64,000 nucleotides of DNA from Ascaphus truei (lineage: Eukaryota > Chordata > Amphibia > Anura > Ascaphidae), in NCBI GenBank assembly GCA_036426205.1, contig WSYH01000212.1, positions 205,186 to 269,185 of the forward strand, read 5' to 3'. Made by a program: the position numbers and the translations under genes. Below the pieces are notes generated by a model. The model was not told the DNA's origin. It did not search any database and saw only the letters and a list, made by a program, of their open reading frames with translations. The first letter of the stretch is position 1, and the number at the start of each line of letters is the position of its first letter. Of this stretch, positions 9,637-20,742 are shown in pieces.

Positions 9637-11017
9637 AAACAAAAAATAAACCCAAAATTGAAGAGCCCATATGGCCACCCCCGCCTAACAACCTTACAAT
9701 GGTGTATTCCCAAGCCCCTAATGCACCCCACAGGAGTTTTTACCTCCAGATTTCTACCCCCACCGCCGCCGCCTTGTGTGATGTTAAAGTACTCCCGTAT
9801 ACCCCTATCACACCTGTGCCACTATATCCAAGTTTGGATCCTACCCTGTTGGCAGCTTTATCACACTATGCTACAGGTACTCACCACAAACCTCCTGCAC
9901 CCTTACGTAGGGAGGAGAGTATGACATTTGCAACAACCCCCTCAACCCACATATGTGGAGTTGAGAAACACTACAGAATCAGAGGTGGTAACCTCTCTGA
10001 GGGTGCATATGTCGTCCTTTAAAGGAAGCCCAAACAGACAGCTTCCAACTGCCGTAAGCCCCACAAGAGTTTCATCTCAATTTTCACCCCTGTCTCCAGG
10101 GACAGTGAAGAGGAAGAGTCTAGTTGTGGAATCATCTCATTCTGACATGCCCACTCCTCTAGCCGATTGCCTTTAAGGAAACTTAAAGAAACCACTGCTT
10201 CACGCAGCTTCAGTGACGTCGCTGAGTCATCTGCAGAAGCCAGCAATGGATAGAGTTAAGGAGTTTTGTGCTTCTGTAAGGGTACTGACTGAGGAATTTA
10301 AGGAATTTAAAGACGTTCTGACTGATCATTTGCCAGTAACATAACACCCGCACATAATAGCAAATCTGTCCTGCAACACCGCAATCATCCATTCTCACAC
10401 CTAACAACACTATTACTAAAAACACTACTAGAAAGGATGCTATTCCACTGCTAAGAAACGTGAATATGAAGCATTGTTAGCTGACACTTTGAGCTGATTC
10501 AAAAACTCTCTGAGGAAATCCGAAGGTATAATTCTCCAAGACAGGATCCACCAATATCAACTAGAACACGACAGGCATACTAAGAGGGAACAGGCTGACA
10601 CACAGGATTGTGCTGAAGCAGAGGTTGATTTAGCATTGCCATTTATGACCTTAGGAAATGATATTTTGATAACTCTGTAGACACCACATTAATGGAATCA
10701 TGGGCTACAGGCTGCACGGATCCTTTAAAAATCCCAGTGGTGCAATTAAATACCTAAAGAAGAGAAGTCAAGGTTATCAGTTTACAGGAGGGGATATTAG
10801 ATTTTGCTTGGACTGTTTGACGGGACACATTGATGTATTGACTGTCTAAGGCTGACAAATATTTGAGTAAAAAGTATGATGCACCCGGTAAAGGGAGCAG
10901 CTTAAGTATACTTAGGTCTGATGAGTCTGCACCTGCAGAGGGTGAGTTTGTCTGGATAATCCCGGTGTTGTTTCCAAAATGTGGATCTGTTGCAGCAATA
11001 TTTTTTTGATCAGAGCA
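9637..11017 (+). pseudogene. Endogenous retrovirus unit B: gag, heavily frameshifted
   Basis: Nearly the same DNA as unit A gag (3488-4887): the proline-rich part near 9700-9790, the Ser/Thr-rich middle and the capsid-like end near 10650-11000. The reading frame breaks every 50-250 bases because of single-base losses or gains (for example near 9770, 9920, 10000, 10130 and 10335), while true substitutions are few. The same deletion junction into integrase is present (GATCAGAGCAGATCAAGG near 11010). No intact product. Confidence 0.8.
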
Positions 11018-11464
11018 GATCAAGGATAAACTGCGTAAAGGAACAAATGGTACCTTTTCAAGATGGCCAGATGTCCTTCCCGCAGTCCTTGCAGAAATCA
11101 GAATGACCCGAATAGTACTACCAAATTGTCACCTTTTGAAATTTTAATGGGGAGGCCGTTTCCAACTCCCTGGGCTCATGGTACGTTTGCCCGAAGGAAG
11201 TTGGAGACCTAGAACAAATTCAAGAGAATTATGTTTATCACTTGATACAGAAATTGAATGGCATCTAGTGATGTTTCTACTTCTCTTCCACTCCCTTCAG
11301 ATAAGCCGACACATCGTTTCCAGCCCGGAGACAAAGTCGTGGTCAAGCGCCTTCCCGCCAAAGGGGAGAAGAACCTCCTACGGACTTCCAACCACGATCC
11401 TGCAGTGACTGAAGATTCGTCAACATGGATTCACGCATCACGTATCAAGTCAATGAAAGAGTAG
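11018..11464 (+). pseudogene. Endogenous retrovirus unit B: integrase C-terminal remnant
   Basis: Matches 4888-5343, ending with the same IHASRIKSMKE C-terminus and stop at 11464. It is split over at least three frames by indels near 11107, 11190, 11265 and 11365. It lacks the catalytic core, as in unit A. Confidence 0.8.
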
Positions 11465-13144
11465 AGCCACGATTCCAGATTCGTGAAGTACCAGAGACAC
11501 GATTTCAGAAGAATCGGCGAAGATGTATACAATTGTTTCTATTCTTGAGCATATTGAAATAGTAGTATGCATTCTTTACACATATGCGAAGAAGGATTAG
11601 GTAAACACTAGTACCACATGTTATCTGTCCTAACCACAGTCCACCTGAAAGCTCTGTTTTCTCTGGGGAAGGTGAAATCTCTTCTCTCCTTTCCAGAGAC
11701 AAGATTGGAAAGACAAAACCCATGTACACAGGTCTCCAGTCTAACTCTCCCAATCTGCCAGGAAAACATTACAACGCTCCAACTGTATGGCTTCATTTCT
11801 AACAGAAGTCAAAAACTAAATCTGGAAACATTTGGCTGTTAGTGAGGTACTGAATATGTCACAATTTCTGTTTAGCTGACATGACCAGCACAATGACATA
11901 ATCACAAGTGTTAATAGAAGTACCCACACCAGTAGAGATTTGTTAAAAGTATTAAGCATAAGCAATAATGATAGTTTGGCAACAAACATCATGATGTGCG
12001 ACAGCATTTTCTGTCTATGAATACAGTGTGACTGTCCCCAGTGTATTGGTGAAAAATGGGATAACATGACACAAATTAGACCAGACCCAGAATATAACAC
12101 AGGGTGACATTGTTATCAAATGACATGTAATTCTGAAAGATAGGCAAATGTAAACAAGTAAAATTGGCACCCTCAGCATCCACCAACATGACCCGAAATT
12201 GTGTAATCGAGCTGATGACAAAATGTGCTAACGTCAATAACATTATGAGGGTAATCACACAATAAGCACACAAGTCATATATATTTGTAAACTTCCGTTG
12301 GATGGTTTTTTTCTTGGGTAATACCACAACACATATATACCAGGAAACATCTCCGGGGGACCATGTGCTCTCACCAGGTTAGGGATAATGATGTTTTCGT
12401 AGAACCTGGCTTACATCAAACCAAAGTTAAGCGATCACTATTTCAATTATGAAGATTGCAATCCACATGTAGTTTTATTGTCAACTGCTGAAATTCTAAG
12501 TACTAGCAGTCTTTCTTGGGGGAGACTGGATGGCTGTGCACTCAGCAAGAACTCTCAATAAAAACTGGCATGTGCTGTTACAAAGGGTTTAAATCACATC
12601 TCCAGGCCCTAGAAGAACTGATGAAGATTTACAAAGGTACACGCAAAGCAATTTTTGAAAATCGTGCGCAATGATTATCTTTTGGCTTAAACATGAGCAT
12701 GGATGTCAAGATTTTGAGGGAATGTGTTTGTTTCAATCTCTCTGAATCACTCAAGATCTTGCAAAATCATGTGGCTAACATCAAAAGTCTTGTTGCAGAC
12801 TTACTGAGAGAGTTGATCAGTTTGATTGGACTTTGGGTTAGGTGCAGGGATTGGAGAATTGGGAAGGGGAAGGAAATGTATTATGGGACTGATGATTAAT
12901 CACTTGCATATTTGTAGCATCAGTTGTTATTTTTCATGCTGCAAAAATTAAGTGGTTTATTTTTGTAAAATGCTTATGCCTTCGTTAAGTAAGTCAGTTG
13001 ATCACACATAGCATCAGCTGAAAGTTAATGCCCGCCATTCCTAGTTTCCCAAATATGACCTATGAATCTGACCTACTACCACTAGAGTCCGATACCTTAG
13101 TGGATTATGATATATTCAAATCCAGTACAGACCCCTATATCTAG
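11425..13144 (+). pseudogene. Endogenous retrovirus unit B: env, disrupted
   Basis: Counterpart of the open env at 5304-7028. The longest surviving frames are below 100 residues; breaks occur every 30-150 bases, mostly one-base indels. The CX6CC region can be traced near 12705-12740 but is altered by an inserted base. It ends at the stop around 13142, before the purine tract and LTR. Either a dead copy or an unpolished consensus of an intact one. Confidence 0.8.
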
Positions 13145-13173
13145 AAATTGTCATTTATGACAAACGGAGGGAT

Positions 13174-13806
13174 TGATAATGTGGTATATCAAGGGGGGAC
13201 TCCATTTGATTGCTATATAACCATTTCTAAACCATTGTGGTAATAACATTTTAAATCTCAGGAAACTAACTAAATGCCATATGTAAGTGCTTTCAAATCA
13301 GATGTGAGAAAGGGACCTTTACCCACTTACTGATAACTGAAATCTGTTGTTAGACTTATTTCGTCTGTAGAAACAGGAAAGTAGCCAGCCATGCTGAGCC
13401 TGAATTTTTGAATGTCTACCAATATAATGTTCCGAAGAATGACATTTCCTTCAACTGCCTCCAAAATCTGTACTCAGACCACTTCCCAAATCGTTAAACC
13501 GTTCTAGCTGTCATTTTCTGAGATAAACAGACGATGAATTAAAGGGGAAGTGCGTTACTCATATATGTGTTTTTCTATGCTCAAAATGGCTATATAACCT
13601 GACTCAAAATCTTTAATAAACAGGAGAACAGTTTTTGACAAAGCTTCACTGGTTGTCGACTCAATTCCTGCTTCCTACGAGCTCGTCCGCCATTTTGTCT
13701 TTTCCAGAATCAGTGCTTTAAGAGGGGTAAAGCCTCCGGAGGTGAATCGATTCAAGTGCCAGGGACGTATTCTCACGCAGCGACGTTAGAAAATAGGATA
13801 CTATCA
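13174..13806 (+). repeat. Retroviral 3' LTR of unit B
   Basis: Matches 7059-7704 with the same TGATA...TATCA ends; 633 bp against 646 because of scattered short deletions. After 13806 the sequence (CTCCAGAAGCAG) no longer matches the leader, so this is the right boundary of the tandem provirus. Confidence 0.85.
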
Positions 13807-13929
13807 CTCCAGAAGCAGATCTATCTTTGCCAGCACAATAGAGTTCCCGGGGATATCCACACTTATCCATTCAGCATCCGGTCTAACGAGTTGCTTTGTG
13901 CATGGCGTGTGGCAATCTGGGTGGATGGG

Positions 13930-14330
13930 TGCAACGGAGGATGAGATGGGGGTTCCATGGAAAGAAAGCGGCAGCTGTCGTCGAAGAATGGTGGAGGAGG
14001 TGACCTGTGGATTCCAGTAGAGGAGAAGGGGGGCAGCGTCGTCGAAGAGGGATGGAGAAAGTGACCTTTGGATTTCCGGGCGAGAAGAGGTCGTCTAAGA
14101 GCAAAGAGAAAGGGACCGTGGTTTTCAGAGGCAACCAGCGGCAGATTCGTCAGATAGAACTGGAAGAGAGAAGAAGCCTGTGGGTTTCCGGGGAGGGAGG
14201 CGGCAGCGTCGAGGACGCGGGGTGGAGAAGACGCCCTGAAGGTTTCCGGGACAGGGGCGACAGAGTCATTGAAGCGTATGCGAGGCAGTGGTCTGCGGTT
14301 CGATGGGTTGGCTCCCATTCGTTTTGCGTT
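13930..14330. repeat. G+A-rich minisatellite-like region
   Basis: Imperfect repeats of roughly 80-90 bases share GTGACCT...GGATTTCC/GTTTCCGGG and GGCAGCGTCG. Long frames exist on both strands because of the composition, but they carry no recognisable domain and are not annotated as genes. Confidence 0.5.
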
Positions 14331-14412
14331 GAGAGTACATCACCGTATTTCTTCTTGACATAATCTGGCTGACGTCTATGAAAACCCTTAGCCTTGGGGT
14401 CAGCAGAAGGTT

Positions 14413-14541
14413 TTACTTATTGGCCTTAGCCTGTCGCTTTGGCGTTGGCGTGGAAACGGCCACCGCCTTTCTCTTTTTCTGCATGGCAGGCACAGCAGAG
14501 GCTAGTGGGTTCCTGCGTCCGTAGAATCCGGGTTGATCCAT
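14413..14541 (-). CDS. Small basic companion protein of Tc1/mariner-like element, copy 1
   Basis: A clean 42-codon frame runs from ATG at 14541 to TAA at 14413. It is rich in Lys, Arg, Ala and Pro, with nuclear-localisation-like clusters (QKKRKAVAVSTPTPKR). The same start, similar residues and a stop at the same relative place occur at 28637-28744 in the second copy. It lies head to head with the transposase ATG at 14801, 260 bases away, as in copy 2 (about 270). The frame may be only the first exon of a longer protein, since AATAAGTAAAAC at its end resembles a splice donor. Function unknown. Confidence 0.45.
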   Translation of the reverse strand: MDQPGFYGRRNPLASAVPAMQKKRKAVAVSTPTPKRQAKANK

Positions 14542-14800
14542 GGAAGCAGATGGCATAATACAGTATCTGGACAAGGGCAAGTTCAGATAAAGATCATGGA
14601 GTGGTGGGGGCTATGCAAAGTGTGTAACCTTTTATGCATGGCGCCGAGGGTAGGTACAGGGGTTAAAGTGGGCATACATCTAATGTGAGTCTTTACCGTT
14701 TAAATAAACCATCCATTTGTGCATTCACTGCACATTGGAATACACATCGACTAAACAGCGAATATACATTCTTGTGTTTGTATTTCTTTCTATCGCAGCA

Positions 14801-14900
14801 ATGGCTGTAAAAAGATTTCCAAGGATCTCAGCATGCGAAACTAAGGAGATGTACATGAGCGGACACCGAATTGCTGCTATCCAATGCTGGGTACTACTTG
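14801..14900 (+). pseudogene. Tc1/mariner-like transposase copy 1, exon 1 remnant
   Basis: Starts ATGGCTGTAAAAAG and aligns with exon 1 of copy 2 at 29013 (shared AAGGATCTCAG and GAGATGTACA). In copy 2 the product is MHRKVISKDLRMRILEMYKK, typical of the N-terminal helix-turn-helix of Tc1-type transposases, which binds the element ends. Here a small indel shifts the frame after the ISKDL-like segment. The open frame continues to 14983, but the last part is probably intron or unrelated sequence. Confidence 0.45.
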
Positions 14901-14984
14901 GCCTCATTGTGCCAGCAACCACCATGAGCTATCATGCACACGGAAAAAAACAGAGAACGCAAAAGGGCTCCAAGGGTAACTAAT

Positions 14985-15335
14985 GCGTACAGCTGCGGCC
15001 GAGCTAAGTCTAACACTTACCCGGTCTTGGCCGCAGCAGATCTCGGGCACGCGCCGAGGTGTCTCGCGTGCGTGCCGGAGCCTCAGAGGATCGGTCCTAC
15101 GATCGGGGCTTCCCCCTCCCCTCTCCGGGTCCGCCGGGTCCCCGGAGCCCCCACCGCATCCCCCACATCGCGGGACACCAGGGTCCTTAGTGGAGCCCTG
15201 GGCACGCACGCCGTGCGCGCACGCTCCCAATGAAGCGTGACTGCGCATCGGTGACGCGCGGCACGCCGAGGGGATTCTCCATCAAAGCCGGGAAACCTCG
15301 CGGCTTGCGGCTCCAGCCGTATTAGATTAAACTTG
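14985..15335. other. GC-rich insertion, no gene
   Basis: A CpG-rich stretch (GCGCGCACGCTCCC, CGGGTCCGCCGGGTCC) in an otherwise AT-rich region, within the first transposase intron. Similar GC-rich blocks lie at 29085-29340 and 31085-31340. It may be an unrelated short repeat; frames on both strands are compositional. Confidence 0.35.
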
Positions 15336-15339
15336 GTCG

Positions 15340-15940
15340 GTACTGGAAGTATATTTATACAACTTAAAAATAAATTTTATTTGAAATAATGTACTGTAGA
15401 TCTACAGTACTGTATCTAATATTTTGGTTATTTCTGTAGATTTATATACAACAGTATATATATTTTGTATATTTATTTTTATAACAACAGTATACAGTAT
15501 ATATTTTTTAGATTTATTTTACAACAGTATATATATTTTGTATATTTAGATTTATATACAACAGTATATATATTCTGTATTTTTAATTATATTCAAACAG
15601 TTTATATTTTTTATATTATATTATATTTCAACAGAGATACAGTATATATTTTTAGATTATTTTACAACAGTATATATATTTTTTTATTAAGATTTATATT
15701 ACAACAGTATATATATCTGAAATGTTATAATTATTACAATAGTATATATATTTGTATATTTTATTACAACAGTATATATTTTTATATATTATATGTTATA
15801 CAACTGTAAATATATTAGAGATTATATTACAACAATATATATTCTAAATATTTATAATTAAATTACAAACAGTATATATAATTTTGTATATTTATATTAC
15901 AAACAGTATATATATTTTGATATTGCTGCATATTGATACT
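15340..15940. repeat. AT-rich minisatellite
   Basis: About 15 tandem, variable units of 30-45 bases with the core TTACAACAGTATATATATTTT. It lies in the intron between transposase exons 1 and 2 of copy 1. No coding meaning. Confidence 0.85.
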
Positions 15941-16022
15941 TGTAGAAACTGTGCTGTAATACTGTAATGCTGTGATTGTGGCCTACTTCACTGTAATTAC
16001 CGGATGTTTTTCTTTACATTGT

Positions 16023-17150
16023 AGGGAGACAACTCTTCTGGTGGACAAAATAAGTGAGGAGAATGATGAGAAGAGTGAAATTAAGGGTCAAATACACTCT
16101 GCAGGAAAATCACAATCAACTGTATCCGAGACAGCAAATAAAGAAGATGAGACGCAGCATTGGATGGAAATATGGACGTGTGAGGTGTAGTACTGGGACG
16201 TACAGGAGGTAAAAGTATTGTTTAGGAAAACTGTACTGTACGCTAAAATAATTTATTAGTTGTCATACAGAGCGTACCCCATGATAAGGGACGTAAACAA
16301 AATAAAAAGAGTGGTCCAGGCCCAGGCATGGATCGACAGGGGGGAAACTTTCCAGGATTGCATCTTCACTGACGAGTCTTACTGTGTTGCTGGAGAGATT
16401 TGCAACCTTTGCATTCCACAAAAAAAGGTCGCATATCTATGAAGCTGCGGCCAAAACACCCCGTGAAGATGCATGTGTGGGGTGCCATTCTAGGCGTGGA
16501 CCAGGATGCATTGTCATCTTTGAAGGTAAAATATATCAAATATAATGTAGCCTTATGCACTTGTAATTTACATAGTGTAGCCTTACTGTATGCACTGTAC
16601 TGTACATTGTGCAGTTTTTGAGCACTTTTCTTTTTTATTATAGGAATCAATGAATAAAGCTTTCTTCCAAGACAAAATTGTCCCTGAGATGGTCACCGTT
16701 TCTACCAGGACAACGATCCGAAGCACACGGCGTCAAACAGCGCATATCCTTGAGTGCAGTATTAAACTGGGTGAAGACGCCAGGGAGTAAGTGCGGTAAC
16801 CGTGTCTCATTTTTTCCCACTGTTTTTACTGTGTACTGTATCTCTTAAACTAATTGTCCTTTTTTTCCAATGACAGATCGCCGACTTCCATCCGATCGAG
16901 CTGGTCTGGCATCAGCCTGATGACCATATCCGGAAAGTGGCAAACCCTCCAAAAAGGACGAGTTGTGAAAGGCATAATGAGTTTGGGAAGATCTGTATTA
17001 TCACCGTGGAACGCTGCAATAAATATATAGACCATATTGCGACTGTGTTGCCCATTGTGATCGCGCGCGTAATGGGCAAGCATCAGGAAAGTAGTACTGT
17101 ACTGTGTATTGTAAGTACAGTTATGATACAGGTAAGTAGGCACAGATTTT
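16023..17150 (+). pseudogene. Tc1/mariner-like transposase copy 1, exons 2-5
   Basis: DDE transposase spread over exons with GT/AG borders. Exon 2 (about 16024-16200) ends in IKKMRRSIGWKYGRVR, the second helix-turn-helix. Exon 3 (about 16270-16528) carries the first catalytic Asp in CIFTDESY and then KHPVKMHVWGAI, ending before GTAAAA. Exon 4 (16649-16789) carries the second Asp in YQDNDPKHTASN and ends before GTAAGT. Exon 5 (from 16877) carries the third catalytic residue in DFHPIELVWHQ. The order D, D, E with HPIELVW is the Tc1/mariner pattern. One-base losses or gains in exons 3 and 4 (near 16490, 16655 and 16700) break the frame, so it is inactive as given. Confidence 0.7.
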
Positions 17151-17519
17151 TTCTTTCCTAATAGTCAGAGTATACAGTAGTTACAGTTTTTCTTTACAGA
17201 GAGAGCAGCACCAGGCCATCTGGTTACATAGTATTTAACAGTAGTCAGAGTATACAGCCATGACAGTAGTACTACCACATCACACAATGCCATAATACAG
17301 TACGCACATAACCACACTCATTTTTGTTTTCTTGTCATTTCAGAAAAAAAGGGTGGCCTGGGGGGAGGTGGGGTGTTGTGTCCAGTCTATCTGTTTGTAC
17401 AGTCAAATGTACAGTATATAAACAGCAGTAATGATGTAACAAACCTCGCCTTTCTCATGAACTACTGTACTGTACAAGAATGAGGAACAAGATAAAGACG
17501 GAAAAAATATATTCTACAT

Positions 17520-17525
17520 ATTATG

Positions 17526-17558
<33 letters not shown>

Positions 17559-17700
17559 TATTATAGATATATGATATTGAGATGTATATATATAACAAGT
17601 ATATATATGTATATGTATATTATAGTAATATTATATATATATAGATATATATATATATATATATATATTAACTCATACATTAATATATTATTAAATAATA
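17520..17700. repeat. TA-dinucleotide repeat
   Basis: Runs of (TA)n and ATATAT-rich sequence. 17160-17520 and 17700-17870 around it are AT-rich, with no recognisable gene. Confidence 0.85.
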
Positions 17701-17889
17701 TTCTTATAAATGTGCATTATTCATGTTTCTCCATGTTTTACAAATGTTTTCTAAATGTTTATCCAATTTCAATCTGCCAGAAGAACTTAATAAAGACTGC
17801 ATTATGTATTATTCATGATTATTTTTATATTTGTATTTTTTGGTTCCTGATAAAATAAAATAAATATTTATTTACATTCCTGCTAATCA

Positions 17890-19460
17890 TAATTATTGAC
17901 AACACCCACCCCCACCCCCCACACCCACAGTACACCAATGAATAAGAATGAATGACAAAACAACATGAATCAATTAATTATTTTTTTAACTCTCAATTCT
18001 CACTATGCTTTGCAAATCAGATTTACATTTCAAATTCGAGAAGGGATTTTCCAAAGTGTTACCGTAGACACAGCCTCAAAGGGTTGGGGGGGGGGGTGGG
18101 GTGAGTCATGTGCAGTAATCAGATAGATCCCATCTCAAAGAGGATTACACGCAGGCGCAGTGAGGCTTTGTAGCTCGGCTATGGACAGATTAAGAACACA
18201 ATGGCAAGATTCAGAAAATTAACGACTCTGTGGAGGGGGGTTGGGTGATTCATGCGCAGTAAGAAGCAAGCTCCCATCTCAAAAAGGATTAGAGTACACA
18301 CAGGGGCAGTGAGGCGATTGACGCTCGGCTAGGGACGGATTAAAAACACAATGACTAACTTGAGAAAATTAATGACTCTGTGGAGTTGTCTGTCGATAAG
18401 AGTTTGTGTGTGCGTGGGGGAGGGATGAAGGATTAGTTGTGCAGCAGTTCAAAGAAATTACATAGAGTAGAGTACAGTACAGTAATTCCAAAAGGCAGTT
18501 CATCATAATACTGTAATTTGATCCCTACACCCCCAAATACAGTACATAAAAAGCACACAAATCAACCATGTGCAGGCAAACGCACAGATTGTAAATCGTA
18601 ATATCAAGATTGTTTTTGCAGGCTTGTGGATAAAATAACAGTTAAAAAATTATAACTAAAATTTTTTTTTGGGGGGCACTCAAGCAAGCAGTGGTGGGTG
18701 AAGTTACAGGTACATGAGCAGTAATCAACTAGCTCCCATCCGAAAGAGGATTACATAGGCGCATAGAGAGGTGATGCTCTGTGCAAATAAAATTCGAGAA
18801 GGGATTTTCCAAAGCGTTACCGTAAACAAAGCCTCAAAGCTCCCATCTCAAAGAGGATTATACGCAGGCGCAGTGAGGCTTTGTAGGTCGGCTATGGACA
18901 GATTAACAACACAATGGCAAGATTCAGAAAATCAACAACTCTGTGGAGAGCGGGGGGTTGGGTGAGTCATGCGCAGTAAGCAGCTAGCTCCCATCTCAAA
19001 AAGGATTACACGCAGGCGCAGTGAGGCTTTGTAGCTCGGCTATGGACGGATTAAGAACACAAGGTCAAGATTCAGAAAATTAACGACTCAGTGGAATTTA
19101 AAATCCTTGAGCTAGCCTTGTGTGTGTTCGTGGGGGAGGGGGATACAGGGTACAGCTGCATGAAGTTCAAAGATAAAGACATACTTTAATTTCAAAAGAC
19201 AGTTCATCATAATAATACACCCCCAAATACAGTACGTACAGTAAAAAGCACACAAATCAACCATGTGCAGTCAAACGCACAGGGTCGCAGTCAAAAGCTA
19301 CAGCACAGATTGAATATCTTAATACAGTAAGATGGTTTTTGCAGGCTTGTGGAGAAAAAAAAATTACAATAAATTTTTGGTTTTTTTTTTTGGTCACTCA
19401 CTCAAGCAAGCAAGCAGTGGTGGGCGAAGTAACAGGCGCATGCGTAGTAATCACCTGCTG
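17890..19460. repeat. Composite tandem repeats, higher-order arrangement
   Basis: A module with CCCATCTCAAAGAGGATTA, CGCAGGCGCAGTGAGGC, GGACAGATTAAGAACACAA and TTAACGACTCTGTGGAG recurs near 18130, 18260, 18735 (partial), 18840 and 18985. A second module (TTCATCATAAT, ACCCCCAAATACAGTAC, AAATCAACCATGTGCAG, GCAGGCTTGTGGA) occurs near 18500-18640 and 19200-19355. The whole pattern repeats with a period of about 700 bases. No gene. Confidence 0.7.
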
Positions 19461-19994
19461 TCAAGCAGGAATGTGATTGAAACCAGACACACATTGAAAG
19501 GAATGGTTTGGGAGAGATGTACTGCATTGTAGAGAAGATAAGAAGTTGAAATACCCTGCAGTGCAGTTAATTATCCTGAGCGAGGGGAGAGCGCTGTATA
19601 TGCCGAAATGTGACACTGTTACAGTACTGTACACACCTATGCGCTTTCAAAAATTTTCAAATGAGACATAATGTACAAGAGCAGAGCACTGCAAATGCAT
19701 GTATAGTTTAAATATGCAAATTTACAATTACTGCGCGTGCACACACAGACTGTGTACTGACGTAGCTTGAACCGCGAAGGTATTAGACTTCCAAGACAAT
19801 AGCTCGCAAACACCCCCTTGAGTTTTTACACGGCATTGCAGTATTGCAGACGGCGAGAATAAAATGCTAAAATCATGAGCGCTAAAATAACGCAGTTCAC
19901 TCCGGGAGAAACAAACAGAAAACCGCACCTAACCGGGATAATCTGAGAGCCGCGGATCTAGCCGACTTAGACTCAGGTCGGCCGCCACTGTAAT

Positions 19995-20290
19995 TGATGG
20001 AAGGTGGGGGTGAGTGAGAGGAGTGAGGAGGTGATGGAGGGAGGGAGTGAGGAAAAGAGGGAGTAAGAGTGAGACGCAGAGGAGAAAAATACATGTTAGG
20101 CGGGGGGAGTGTGAAAGGGGGTGATTGAGGAAGAGGGAGAAAAATAAATGGGAAGAGGGGAGAAATAGAAGGGGCTCGTGAGGTGTGAAATGGGGGGTGG
20201 GGCTCGTGAGGCATGAAATGGGTGGGGATCATCGGTGGGAAATGGGGGGGATCGCGACACCGCCAACACGGGGGGGAGTGAGAGGGGCAC
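19995..20290. repeat. Purine-rich (GGGA)n low-complexity tract
   Basis: GAGGGAGTGAGG and GGGGTGGGGCTCGTGAGG repeats give long Pro/His/Ser frames on the minus strand, which are compositional. 19470-19995 and 20290-20560 hold no gene I can support. Confidence 0.7.
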
Positions 20291-20599
20291 CGAAAAATCT
20301 GTCAGCAGCCCTGACTGTACATATACCGTACAGTGTCACATCTCTCCAGCTGCTGGCATGACGTCACATACACTTACTGTACATATGGGTTTCAACCAGT
20401 TTCCACTGACACGCATGTGTTTTTCAACTGTACAGATACGTGAAGTATATACTGTACGTATCTGTTCAAAATATCTGTGTGATATCGGATCGTACACACA
20501 TGAACAGGAATAAGTGACAGATTTCTGAAGCAGGGATAACCATAAAGCCTGACCTATTGGGGCTCTTGTGGACTGCAGTTGAGAACCTGTGCTTTAATG

Positions 20600-20742
20600 T
20601 TCATCTCTTTAGCTCTCTTCCCATGTTTGCTGCTCAGCTGCAAAAGCATCTCTTAAATGAGGAGTTAGAGGTCAAGTCACTAAAGCCATCAAAGGCACCA
20701 GGTTTGCGGGGACTATCAAATTACATTTTTAAGACACAATAA
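20600..20742 (+). pseudogene. Possible LINE reverse-transcriptase fragment
   Basis: The short frame contains LKPSKAPGLRGLSNYIFK, resembling the K-APGPDGL--Y/F-F-K motif at the start of the RT domain in L1/Tx1-type LINEs, with PD changed to LR. It is too short to classify and neighbouring RT motifs were not found. 20760-21418 shows no further gene. Confidence 0.25.

Noticed and set aside
13863..14363. Overlapping frames of 83-151 residues on both strands
   Set aside because: They follow the G+A-rich imperfect repeat; Ser/Pro or Arg/Gly composition only.
15465..15809. Tyr/Ile/Phe-rich frame that could be a membrane protein
   Set aside because: Produced by the TATATATTTT minisatellite.
17870..19460. 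CRISPR-like array
   Set aside because: Units are too long and unequal, spacers are not unique, and the setting is a eukaryotic transposon region.
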